From assembly GCA_009746045.1 (NCBI GenBank), contig RPFO01000188.1:1392455-1435954 (forward strand): 43,500 nucleotides of DNA, read 5' to 3'. Positions 23,293 through 32,452 of this stretch are shown here, piece by piece. The translations under genes were made by a program, and so were the position numbers. Numbering within the stretch: the first letter of the stretch is position 1; every line of letters begins with the position of its first letter. This DNA comes from Mesostigma viride. Lineage: Eukaryota; Streptophyta; Mesostigmatophyceae; Mesostigmatales; Mesostigmataceae. The notes under the pieces are model-generated. The model made no database searches. It was given only the letters and a program-made list of their open reading frames with translations, and was not told the origin of the DNA.

Positions 23293-23840
23293 TTTGTGAG
23301 CTCACGCTCGTTCTATCTATGACCTGCGGAAGTCTCAAAGGGGGAGGGGAGGCCGCAGTAGACAGGTCTGACTAGGTAGCCAGTACTAGGGGGGGGGGTA
23401 CGGTGTTGTGGGGGGGGGTACCGGGGACGGTACTGTGGACCGGGTCCAATTTGTGTTGTGGACCGGGGGCAGTCCTGTGGACCGGGGACGGCGCGGCGCC
23501 ACTGGCCTGTTGGTCAGTGGGCTGGCGTCCGTCACCCCACCTACGACTAGGTAGACGGTGGATACTTAGGGTTGTGGCGGGGCAACAACCACTCCTCTTT
23601 GCAGCTCCCACCCACCCACCCTTGCTGCCAGACGGATGTTACAAAGCCCAGGTCCTCTTGACTGGCCCAGGTCCTTATGACTGGTATGATGTTTCGGCCC
23701 TTGTTGTGTGGCCTAGTTAGCTTAGAAACTGCAGATTCTTAGGTTAGCTAATGGCTTGGACGTGTGCCTAACACGTATTTGTAATAAACATGTTTCTCTG
23801 GCAGCCCCTCACTCCAATGGAACTAAAGCAGCAATTGGAT
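23293..23840. mobile_element. Unidentified insertion, short copy (X-Z)
   Basis: 548 bp directly following the long copy: X (23293-23606) and Z (23635-23840) are near-identical to those of the long copy. The 943-bp Y is replaced by 28 bp (CCACCCACCCACCC and TTGCTGCCAGAC). It ends GCAGCAATTGGAT and then the 40-bp array resumes at ACACACGTACC. The head-to-tail arrangement suggests tandem duplication with an internal deletion or replacement. Confidence 0.6.
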
Positions 23841-23949
23841 ACACACGTACCTACACCGCGCACGCAAGGGGCGGCTGCACACACACGTACATCCACCGCG
23901 CACGCAAGGGGCAACTGCACACACATGTACACACACCGCGCACGCTTGG
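23841..23949. repeat. Remnant of 40-bp array between two insertions
   Basis: About two and a half 40-bp units between the tandem insertion and the retrotransposon. Its last five bases, CTTGG (23945-23949), are the left target-site duplication of the LTR element. Confidence 0.93.
23945..23949. repeat. Left target-site duplication CTTGG
   Basis: CTTGG belongs to a 40-bp unit variant (CGCTTGGGGC) and is repeated immediately after the 3' LTR. Five bases is the usual size for Copia integration. Confidence 0.85.
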
Positions 23950-24404
23950 AGTTAGATGAGATGCTTAGGCTGACACACGGATTTCCGGCCTGCGCGCCGC
24001 GTATTGCCTACCGCGGCTGAGCGGGACACCTCAGTACAGTACGGCAGGGTGTACGGTACTGAGGTGTCATGTGGACCGATGTGCGGTTAGTGCCAGACTG
24101 TTCCTAGGTGCTAGTTCGACCCGCCAGGTCCGGTGTAGCCGGGCCTGACGGGCCGAGTCTTAGCTGGATGCTAGTGACGTGGTCGCATGGCATTGCAGTG
24201 TACACTTGTCCACTGGTCGTGTGCTGCAGGTAGCACCGCCATAGGCATATAGGCGTAGCACTGGGGAGTGCCACAGCACCCGAGTCTGCCCAGTTCCATT
24301 CTGAGCCCTCAGCTTTCATCTCTCTCTCATTGTATTATTGTAATACAATCATCATTCGCTCTCAGCTTTCGCAGTTGTTCGTCGTCCCTAGTCTCCATCC
24401 AACT
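23950..24404 (+). repeat. 5' LTR (455 bp)
   Basis: Starts AGTTAGATGAG and ends CTCCATCCAACT; the ends are inverted relatives (AGTTAGATG against AGTTGGATG). It contains a strong hairpin at 24025-24068 (18-bp arms, one mismatch) and a smaller TGTATTA/TAATACA hairpin near the 3' end. The frame on the minus strand at 24104-24319 recurs in every LTR and has no recognisable product. The promoter and polyadenylation sites should lie here, but no clear TATA box can be fixed. Confidence 0.9.
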
Positions 24405-24416
24405 TGGACTGAAAAG
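24405..24416 (+). promoter_or_regulatory. Candidate primer-binding site
   Basis: TGGACTGAAAAG follows the 5' LTR with no gap and starts with TGG, the complement of a tRNA CCA end. It does not match the initiator-Met site (TGGTATCAGAGC) common in plant Copia elements. The primer tRNA is not identified. Confidence 0.45.
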
Positions 24417-24446
24417 TTCGATATTTTTTTTAAGCAAAAAAAAGAT

Positions 24447-24734
24447 ATGGCTTCCAACAACGGCAACAACGGCAACAACAACAAGGGGAAGGCGCCTGCC
24501 AGGCGCACCTCACCCCGCCTTTCGCCGGAGGGCACGCCCTCCACCACCGATGCGAGGGTGACGCCCAACGTCCCTTCCGCACGGTGGTCGCTGACCAACC
24601 CAGGCGTCGGGGCCCGCAGGTGGGGCCCGGCGCCCGGGGATGGCGAGCGGGCGGCCGTTTGCCACTGGCGGTTTGTCCGCCATGGCACCTGGGGGGCAGG
24701 TCCCCCGGGCACGACGTTCACCCGTCGCAGGTGA
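24447..24734 (+). pseudogene. Retrotransposon ORF1/gag, first segment
   Basis: First ATG after the 5' LTR. It opens with an Asn/Gly/Lys-rich stretch (MASNNGNNGNNNKGKAPARR), then a Ser/Pro/Arg-rich part. After about 24610-24640 this frame stops looking like protein, while the +1 frame (next segment) continues a plausible sequence. The switch lies among several GGGG and CCCGGGG runs, so a one-base indel is likely. No known domain. Confidence 0.5.
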
Positions 24735-25989
24735 CGGGGGTCGTGAGCGGAGTGATTCCTCCGAGGAGGATGGCGAGGTGCCGCCTGCGAGGCCTCGGCC
24801 TTCGCTTGAGCTTTCGTCGCAGACACCTGCGACGTCTGGCAACCTTTCCGTGGGCCGACAGATGGCCACCATGGACATTGACCGGTATGGGGAACATGTT
24901 CCGCCCCCGGTCATGTTCGGGCGCCCACCCCATTTTCTCCCCCTTGGGGAGGACGACATCCCGGCGTTCATTGCGGTGAACGGCCGGATCTTGCTCGATC
25001 GTTTTCAGTTGCTTCCAGATGAGCAGATACACGCGATAGAGGTTCATCGGGTGCACTCGCTGATCGAGGGGCGTCTTAGGATGCAGCTCCCACTGGTTCA
25101 GGTGGCGGTTTGGCTGTACTGTTTCGCCAATCGGCCGCGGCACAACCCCGGCACTGTTGATCAGTGGGCGTCCAGGCAGCGCCAGAGAGAGGCGCTGCGC
25201 GTGGTCTCCAGACCAGAGATCGCGCTGACTCCGTTGCCAGCGTGGCCCCAAGTCACGCCAGTTGGCTGGGGCCCGGATAGGCGTGAGGCGGCTGCGATGC
25301 CGCCTGCGACGGGGCGCGGGGCGGCAGACGCCCCCAACACGCCCATGGGTGGTGAAGCCACCCAGGACCCTCTGGCAGGTCAGAGGGTCCAACCTCAGCC
25401 GCAGGCTCCCCCGCCCAGCGTGGGGGGCCAGGTGGCTGAGGAGGCCACCGGGGTCGCAGGGACCCCGGCGGCGACACAAGCGCCCGGGGTCGCAGGGACC
25501 CCGGCAGCGACGCCGGCGCCTCCGGCGCTGGCGGGGGATGCAGCCCCCATGGAGGGTGTCACGGGCACCTCCAGCGGCTCTGGGGGGCAGGCCCCCTCTA
25601 GTCGCAACAAGGACAAGTCCCTGGCAGGGCCGGAGGGGCCCCAGGGTCCCACCGCAGCTGGGCAGCAACCAGCACTGCTGGAGGGCGACCTGCAAGGTCG
25701 CGACTTCATCACCCTGGTGATGAGGCCGTGTGGCGTGCCATACAGACAGCCACAGCCTCCTTCCGTGGGCTGGCCGACAGGAGCCAGCAGATGCACGTCG
25801 CGGAGGCGGGCAGCCTGGTGTGTGCAATCATCACGCACATCCTGGGCCTGCCCAACCTCCAAGAGGGCACACGCAGGGTGTGCGACGACCTGCTGCCTGC
25901 CCTGCAGGCTCTCCTCTCAGGGAGGAGGGTGCAGGGCAGCAGGGTGCGTCTGGTGCGTTTGCTGGAGCTCCTACACAACGCCATCCTGA
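24640..25989 (+). pseudogene. Retrotransposon ORF1/gag, second segment
   Basis: Frame starting MASGRPFATGG. An acidic patch (SDSSEEDGEVPP) is followed by a possibly globular stretch around NGRILLDRFQLLPDEQIHAI and a Pro/Ala-rich linker with three GVAGTPAAT-type repeats. Up to about 25715 it reads plausibly; after that the frame becomes Cys/Arg-rich junk while the -1 frame carries DEAVWRAIQTATASFRGLAD. Together with its neighbours it gives roughly 500 residues ahead of the recognisable gag, more than a usual Copia gag. It may be an extra N-terminal ORF. Confidence 0.5.
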
Positions 25990-26213
25990 GAGGGGCGGGT
26001 AGGTGGCTAACTCTGCCTACCTGGTTGCATCACAATCTTACTAACCCTACTGACGATGAAGTGTCCCTCTCTCCCACCTTCCATGATTGGGAGGAGGCCC
26101 GCAGCAGGAGGCGGGAAGTGACACACACTCACACCCCCACCAGCCCACCCCTATGTTGTCTAACCCTCCTACACAGCCCATGTTTGCCCATCCTGCTCAG
26201 CTCACTCAAGTAG
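25713..26213 (+). pseudogene. Retrotransposon ORF1/gag, third segment
   Basis: Continuation of the previous segment in the -1 frame: DEAVWRAIQTATASFRGLAD, then a Leu-rich predicted-helical part (HILGLPNLQEGTRRVCDDLL, LVRLLELLHNAIL). It runs to a stop at 26211-26213. From about 26130-26155 the next frame reads better, with the change near a CACCCCT run. An intron between about 26000 and 26090 (GGTAGGTGG after ILRGAG) is an alternative I cannot exclude. No domain name can be given. Confidence 0.45.
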
Positions 26214-26566
26214 CACTTCCCTCTCAGCAGGTCTCTCCTGTGAATGCTGCAGCAGCAACACCATCTTCTCCCTCTCCCCCTGCATCCCCCTCTAGGTTGC
26301 CCACTTACAATGAAAACCGTCCTGTGGATAGGATTAATGTCAGGGGGCTGCCTGAGGGGTATACTAGGGAGCAGGGGAATCATGCACTTCTCTCTCTGCA
26401 GCTGGCTAGGGAGGAACTGAATGTCAAGAATTGGTTTGGATCTCTCATGCAGGGGGATTTTACCATCAGTCCTCTTCTCAGATTCAGAATCTCATTCTTG
26501 TCTTCCAGCGTAGGTATCCCAAGTGGCAGGACACGCAGGCTAGGGCAGTTTGGGAGGCTTTCATGA
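26087..26566 (+). pseudogene. Retrotransposon gag, fourth segment
   Basis: Pro/Ser/Ala-rich linker followed by NENRPVDRINVRGLPEGYTR and LAREELNVKNWFGSLMQGDF, which looks like the start of a Copia gag core. At AGGGGGATTTT (about 26452-26462) the reading passes to the -1 frame (GGFYHQSSSQIQNLILVFQR). This could be a missing base or, less likely, programmed -1 frameshifting. The codons after the switch (to 26566) are not gag. Confidence 0.5.
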
Positions 26567-27120
26567 AGGAGCTAACTGACCTCCTCTCCACCCCCTCATC
26601 TGTGGACATCTATGGGGCATTCAGGTGGGTAGAGGAATACAGGGTCACATCAGTGGACTATGTGGCTGAGACAAAGAAATATGAGCTAGCCATCAAAGCA
26701 CGTCCTGATGTCCAGCAGCTAGATCACAAGTTCTTGCTGCGTTCCTTCCTTGAGAAACTCAAACTTGACAAAAACACCTACGCTATGCTTGCAACAGGAA
26801 TGGCAAAGTACTGGGAGGACATGAAGGAGGCATTGGATTATATCAAGCTGGCCTTGGCTCCCCTTAGCCAGGGGGCCATGGGCACCTCTGTAAAGAGGGT
26901 CAGGGGGGAAGAGAGGGAGGAGGAGGATAGGGAGAGGGAAGACAGGAGCAAGAGACCTGTCACTATGGCAGAAGTCAAGTCCCTGCTGGGACAAATGTTT
27001 AAGGGCAAGGGCAAGGGCAAGGGCAAGGGCAAGGGCAAGGGCAGGGGCTGGGGCAAGGGCAAGGGTAAGGGGCAGTCTCCCTCCAAGGGGGGCAGCTCCA
27101 GCAACAACAACAACAACAGT

Positions 27121-27171
<51 letters not shown>

Positions 27172-30100
27172 AACAACAACAACAACAAGAAGCAGGACAA
27201 GGAGGACAAGTCTTCTCAGCGGTGCACCCGCTGTGGCATGAAGTACCACCTGCGGCCCACCTGCCGCAAGAACGTGGACGAGCTGGGGCATTTGGACGTC
27301 CTGTGCCACAAGTGCCACGGGCCGCCCCACGGTGACCCCAAGGACTGCAAGCGGCCTCCTTACGGCAAGAAGTGTGAGTCTCCCTCTCATGCTGGCTTGA
27401 GTGTGCCTGCTTCACCTTCTTCTTCTGCATGCCCCACTGTCAGAGCAGTGAGCAGTTCTGGAAAGGTGCTACAGCTGGTTTCAGAAGATTATGTCTCTAA
27501 ACCAACCTTCACATCTATGGTTCCCAAGGTGTGCAGAGTGTCCCCAGCAGAGGATGCTCAGATCAGTTTTCAGGAGCTTGCTTTGCAGTTGCATTTCCTT
27601 TATGGGCATGAAGTGAGTGCAGAGGTGGTGGCAGCAGCAATAGGGGGGGCAGCACTCAGACGTGCATGCCAGGTGGTCAGATCCCACTGCCAGCATTGTC
27701 AGTTCAATGCACCCAAACCCCCTAAGTGGCATGTAGCTACCCCACCTAAGAGCAAGGGCAGGGTGGTAGGAGATGTCTTTCATATCAAAGGACAATCTTA
27801 CTTGGCACTTAAAGATGCATGGTCAAGGTACACAACCATTGAACCATTACCTGGAATGGACAAGACACAGTTGCTCAGGGCTCTCTTGATTGCTCAGGCC
27901 AGGTACTACCCTGTGGAGGCATTGTTACTGGATCAGCAGTTCACATGTCTTGCCAATGAACCAGGGTGTGAGGCTATTGATCTGGCTGGGCTAGAAGATC
28001 ATGAGAGGCAAGGCATTATTGAAAGGGCCATCAGGTCCATTAAAACCCTTGTAGCCAAAGAAGATGGCAATCTGCTGGCTGACAGTGGGTCCTATGCTGA
28101 CAGAGCTCTGTGGTCCACCAGGTTGTGCCAAGTCCTCAACAGGAGGCCACTCATGAAAACCCCACAAGGGGTGGTCATTACACCAGATGGATTGCATGCA
28201 GGCATTTATCCACCTGAGGTACTAGCCCTCTACAACGCACAGCGAGCACAGACAGCTAGCAGGTTAGCTGTCAAGGATGCAAAGCATCCACGTCCCACCT
28301 TCAGAGAAGGGGATCAGGTCCTATTCTACAAGGAGTCGGGACTAGGCAAGGTGGGTACCTGGCATGGGCCAGCCACCATCCTAAAGTTTAACACCACTGG
28401 CAGGACAGTGTTAGTTAAACACAATGACACGGGAAAAATTCACAGGTGTTCACCTCACAGGATGAAATTGTATTTTCCAACTGTGTCAGACGTGGCAGAG
28501 GAGGAAGAGCTGTTGGCCGACAGCCCTGTACAGTTGCCTGGCATCCCAGCGTTGCCCAGTGAGTGGTTGTTTGGAACACCCACTGGTGAGTGTGAGAGCC
28601 ACACCCACTGTGACACCCAGGTCACCCTTGATGATTGCAGGCAGTCACTGCAGGATTGGCCCCCTGCAGCAGAGGGTCACATTGGCAAAACAGGTGATCA
28701 GCAACCTATCACCTCTACAAGTGTGAACATAGCTCAGCCACTAGCTGCACCTTCCAAACGCAGCCTAGCAGACGCTGTTCGCATTTTACAAGCAGCTCAT
28801 AGAGCCAAAGCTCAAACTGCTGCAGGATCAGCTAAGGTGGGGAAGGTTGGGCAGAATGACAATAGCCCATTTATGGTTGCAGTGGACACACAAGCCCAGG
28901 TCAGCATTATCAGTGCCCTGGCTGTGCCCCATTTGCCTTTGGAACCTTCACCCTGGCACCATGTGGCTGATTTCTCAGGGCAGTCATCCCTCAAGGTATT
29001 AGGTCAGGTCATGTTGACTATACTCGGTATCCCCACTCCTTTTCAGGTATTGGAAGGTTATAAAGGGAATGCTTTGTTGGGGGATCCTTTTCTCTGTTAC
29101 CCTGGTGTCCTCATATCCAGTGATAGACTATCCATCCAGGACATGGGTGGTGTTGATCTGAATCATTTCAAAATTTCTCTTGAAAAACTTCTTAACACCA
29201 ACATTGCTTCTGTAAAATTTGCTACACCCAAGTATGCCCCAGGGCAAGAACCCTGTGTGGCAGACCTGGTTCACAACCAAAAACTTCATCCCAACTCATT
29301 TGGATTGGGCAAGCATGATGTGGCTAAAATGTCTCCTCTTTCTTATGAACAGATAGAGCAAGACTGTCGCACACACATAGGATTCCTAAAATGGGTGGAG
29401 GCCTTTAACAAGGCCAGGGAAGAATGGGTAGTGCCAGATCCTCTTAGTCCTTCTCATACTCCCCCTGTCACACCTATTGACAAAAAGCCTGCAGGGTGCA
29501 AGCACTTGCGCCTGAAGTTTGTGTGTAAACATAAGCCAGCAGCAGATGGGTCAGTCATCTTTCATGCTAGACCTTGTGTGACAGAGTTCAAGGGCACCAC
29601 TGATCTGACAGAGGCAGAGTTGTACACGCCAGGCATTCAGCAAACATCCCTAAAAATCTTGCTGTCTGTCTTTGTGGGTCATCTCAATGATGGGGATGAC
29701 TATATCTGTAAGGCTACAGACATTAAAAGGGCTTTCCTGAAAGGCTCACCTGAGATAGCACAACAAGTGTGGCATGGTCAGGTGTACGTAGTCTCCACTC
29801 CCAGAGTTTGGGCAAAACACATCCCTCAGCAGTACCTGAAAGCTAACATAGGTGTTGAAGGGCTGCAATCAGCTCCTCGCATTTTCAGGATGTCAGCTCA
29901 GGCTGTGTTTGAAAAGTTAGGGGCTAGATATGATGACATAGACCCTTGCTTCTTTGTGGTCCCACACCCTCATGGCATTCTCACCTTTGTGTGGCATGGG
30001 GATGATCAGCTGATTGCTGGGCCAAGGCGTGCTGTGGATGATTTTATTCAACAAGTGTCACAGCATTTTGAGATTGGCAAGCAAGTAGAGCTGGGCACCA

Positions 30101-30933
30101 CTGCCATAAAATTTTGTGGCACAATGTTACAACTCCAGCAGCATCAAAACCAGTGGGTGTGTGCACTCTACTCTCCCAATGATTACATGCACAGCTGCTT
30201 GGAGGTTTTGCAAACAAAAATCAAACCTGGAGCCTGTCCTACCATTAGAGGCAAGCTGGGGTGGTTGTGCTCAACGTGTGCACCTCACCTGGCTGTGGTT
30301 AGCAGAGTTGATGATGATGTCTTGATGCAAGTAGGTCACAAAGCCATCACCAAAACTCTCCAGGAGGGCCCTCCCCTTATCTTGCACTCCTTGGATCTCC
30401 ACAAAACCATTCACATCCAAGCTATGATGGATAGTTCCATGGAGTCCAGGCAGATTACCAAGATGCAGGCAAGGGAGTCAGGCTTGTATTTTGTGCAGAA
30501 TGATGATGCACCCTTGTCTCTCATTTCATGGTACAGCCGGTTGCATAGACGCAAGGCTGTCAGCAGCAATGCTGCTGAGTGCAGGGCAGTGGTGTCAGCA
30601 GTGCTTCATGCCAGGTACTTGAATCATGTGCTGGTTTGGTTGCAGATGCAAGCAGGCAGCAATGCTGGGGTGGTGGCACACTTGCTCACTGACAGTCAGT
30701 CAGTCCTCAGTTTCCTTGCTAACCCCTATGCTGTCCACACTGATCTTGACTGGGTGGTCCTGAAACAGGAGTCCACCTACTGGGAGTCCACCCGTCACGT
30801 GGAGGACAAACACAACGCTGCTGATGCACTCACTAAAGTGCCTCAGCAGGCAGCTGAACAATATCAGCTGTTGTACCACTTGATGAACCCCTATGGCAAG
30901 CAGGCAACCCTGCCCCATAGGGGGGACGCCTAG
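26431..30933 (+). CDS. Copia-type Gag-Pol polyprotein, main frame
   Basis: Open from 26410 to the stop at 30931-30933; the start given is not an ATG, because the frame is entered from gag. Residues are numbered from 26431. Gag core first (NLILVFQRR, WEAFMKELTDLL). Then a Lys-Gly repeat from ~191 and an Asn run (AAC repeats, ~225-252). Two zinc knuckles: C265-x2-C268-x4-H273-x4-C278 and C292-x2-C295-x4-H300-x5-C306. Integrase: H388-x4-H393-x26-C420-x2-C423, then D448, D501, E531 and a GTWHGPATIL C-terminal module to ~681. Retropepsin-like segment: VDTQAQVSIIS (D819) with LLGDPFL (882-888). Reverse transcriptase: ATDIKRAFLKG (D1097) and WHGDD (D1191, D1192) in place of YVDD. RNase H: D1334, E1383, D1421, D1465 (HNAADALTK). 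It makes new cDNA copies and integrates them. Oddities: the protease-like part lies after integrase, and DTQ replaces DTG/DSG. Confidence 0.88.
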
Positions 30934-31997
30934 CAGGGTCCTGTTCACCAGGGCCGCCTAGGTCACCCAGTACCCCTTGGGCAGGTCCAAGGGGTAGGTT
31001 GTGGCTTCCAGCAAGGGGGGTTGGTTGGAGTCTGTTTTCATACATCTGCGTGCCCTATGCCCAATAAAATCTGTTTTGATTTTCTCAACACCATGGAATT
31101 TCGTTATGCACACCTTCATAGGTGGGCATGGGATGTATCTCACACCTTTATTCCCTAGGGCGTATGCCTTGGTGGAATGGCCTTGAGCTCAGTGGCTCAG
31201 GTGCCCCCATTCAAGTGGAGGGTCAAAGCTCCCTTGACAGGTGGTTACCCAGGACCCCAGTTCACTGTGGATATCCTGGGCCACCTGGCCTTACTGTTCA
31301 GTGGCAGTAAGGCATGGGTGCTGTCATGTTGTCTAGTACAACGTGCTCAGCACAGGTGCAGGATGAAATATTCCTGTCACCTGTCACCAGGACTTCAGTC
31401 ACCCATGTGCAGGGCAGGGGTGGCTGGTCTCCCACGTTGTGCAGGTGCAATGTGGCCAGGTCCAGGATGTCATAGTCCTGTCACCTGTCACTCGGACTTC
31501 AGCCCCCTCTGTGCAGGGCAGGGGTGGCTGGTCCTCACATGTTGTGCAGGTACAACATGGACAGTGCAGGGTGCAATAAACCTGTCCACTGTCACTCCTC
31601 AGGTTGCAGGTAACCTGAGCTCAGTTGACCCAGCCTGGCTGGGTATTTTCTCTCTGAGTGGGCGATGATGATGGAACAACATGGAACCTCTTAAACGGTT
31701 ACCTTGGCATTTTTTTACAAGGCTCTCTTGGCTGGTGGTGCACTCCCTGGATAGGCAGACAGGCATAGCTATCTCCCTTGTGAGCTCGCGAGGAGGAGGA
31801 ACTCCCCGGGCATGTTGAGCTAAACGTGATGCCATCACAAGTATTGCACGAGTTCTGGGGCCCATCTTTTTCAGTCCAGATGTTGCAGTATGGGTGTCAG
31901 TTGCTCAGCACCTCAGTCAGCTTGGAGTCAGTCTCCTAGCTGGGCAGGGTCAGGCTTGAAGTCGCTAGCCTTCAACCTGAAAGGAAAACATAATGGG
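30934..31997 (+). other. Retrotransposon 3' untranslated region with tandem repeat
   Basis: Over 1 kb without a credible gene between pol and the 3' LTR. It contains AATAAA words (31063 and about 31574) and two imperfect ~105-bp tandem units at about 31362-31571, each with CCTGTCACCTGTCAC and TGTGCAGGGCAGGGGTGGCT. A partial third unit follows. The same region is present in the truncated copy at 41504-42569 with only scattered differences. Confidence 0.7.
31980..31997 (+). promoter_or_regulatory. Candidate polypurine tract region
   Basis: GAAAGGAAAACATAATGGG precedes the 3' LTR directly. It is purine-rich but broken by CAT; the GGG abutting the LTR is typical of plus-strand priming. The identical sequence precedes the LTR of the truncated copy. 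Confidence 0.45.
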
Positions 31998-32452
31998 AGT
32001 TAGATGAGATGCTTAGGCTGACACACGGATTTCCGGCCTGCGCGCCGCGTATTGCCTACCGCGGCTGAGCGGGACACCTCAGTACAGTACGGCAGGGTGT
32101 ACGGTACTGAGGTGTCATGTGGACCGATGTGCGGTTAGTGCCAGACTGTTCCTAGGTGCTAGTTCGACCCGCCAGGTCCGGTGTAGCCGGGCCTGACGGG
32201 CCGAGTCTTAGCTGGATGCTAGTGACGTGGTCGCATGGCATTGCAGTGTACACTTGTCCACTGGTCGTGTGCTGCAGGTAGCACCGCCATAGGCATATAG
32301 GCGTAGCACTGGGGAGTGCCACAGCACCCGAGTCTGCCCAGTTCCATTCTGAGCCCTCAGCTTTCATCTCTCTCTCATTGTATTATTGTAATACAATCAT
32401 CATTCGCTCTCAGCTTTCGCAGTTGTTCGTCGTCCCTAGTCTCCATCCAACT
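31998..32452 (+). repeat. 3' LTR (455 bp)
   Basis: Same length as the 5' LTR and no difference seen by eye. The hairpin is at 32073-32116. It is followed by the right target duplication CTTGG (32453-32457) and then the resumed 40-bp array. Confidence 0.92.

Larger units (their letters stand above)
23950..32452 (+). mobile_element. Full-length Copia-type LTR retrotransposon (8,503 bp)
   Basis: Two 455-bp LTRs that look identical by eye bound the element. It is flanked by the 5-bp duplication CTTGG (23945-23949 and 32453-32457); joining the flanks restores the array word CGCTTGGGGCAGC. The internal part carries gag-like frames and one long pol frame with integrase ahead of reverse transcriptase and RNase H, the Copia order. 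The termini AGTTAG...CCAACT are not the usual TG...CA. Identical LTRs and an intact pol point to a recent insertion; the broken gag region argues that this copy, as sequenced, is not autonomous. It lies within the 40-bp minisatellite. Confidence 0.92.

Noticed and set aside
24104-24319. 71-codon minus-strand frame present in all three LTRs (also 32152-32367 and 42724-42939)
   Set aside because: Its conservation is explained by LTR identity; no motif or family resemblance.
24640-25827. Minus-strand frame of 369 codons (24718-25827) opposite ORF1
   Set aside because: GC-rich sequence with few stops; Arg/Gly/Pro-rich product, no motif; antisense to the more plausible element frame.
26719-27390. 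Minus-strand frame of 223 codons opposite pol
   Set aside because: Shadow of the Lys-Gly and Asn repeats (Leu/Val/Ala-rich on the other strand); the plus frame has clear domains.
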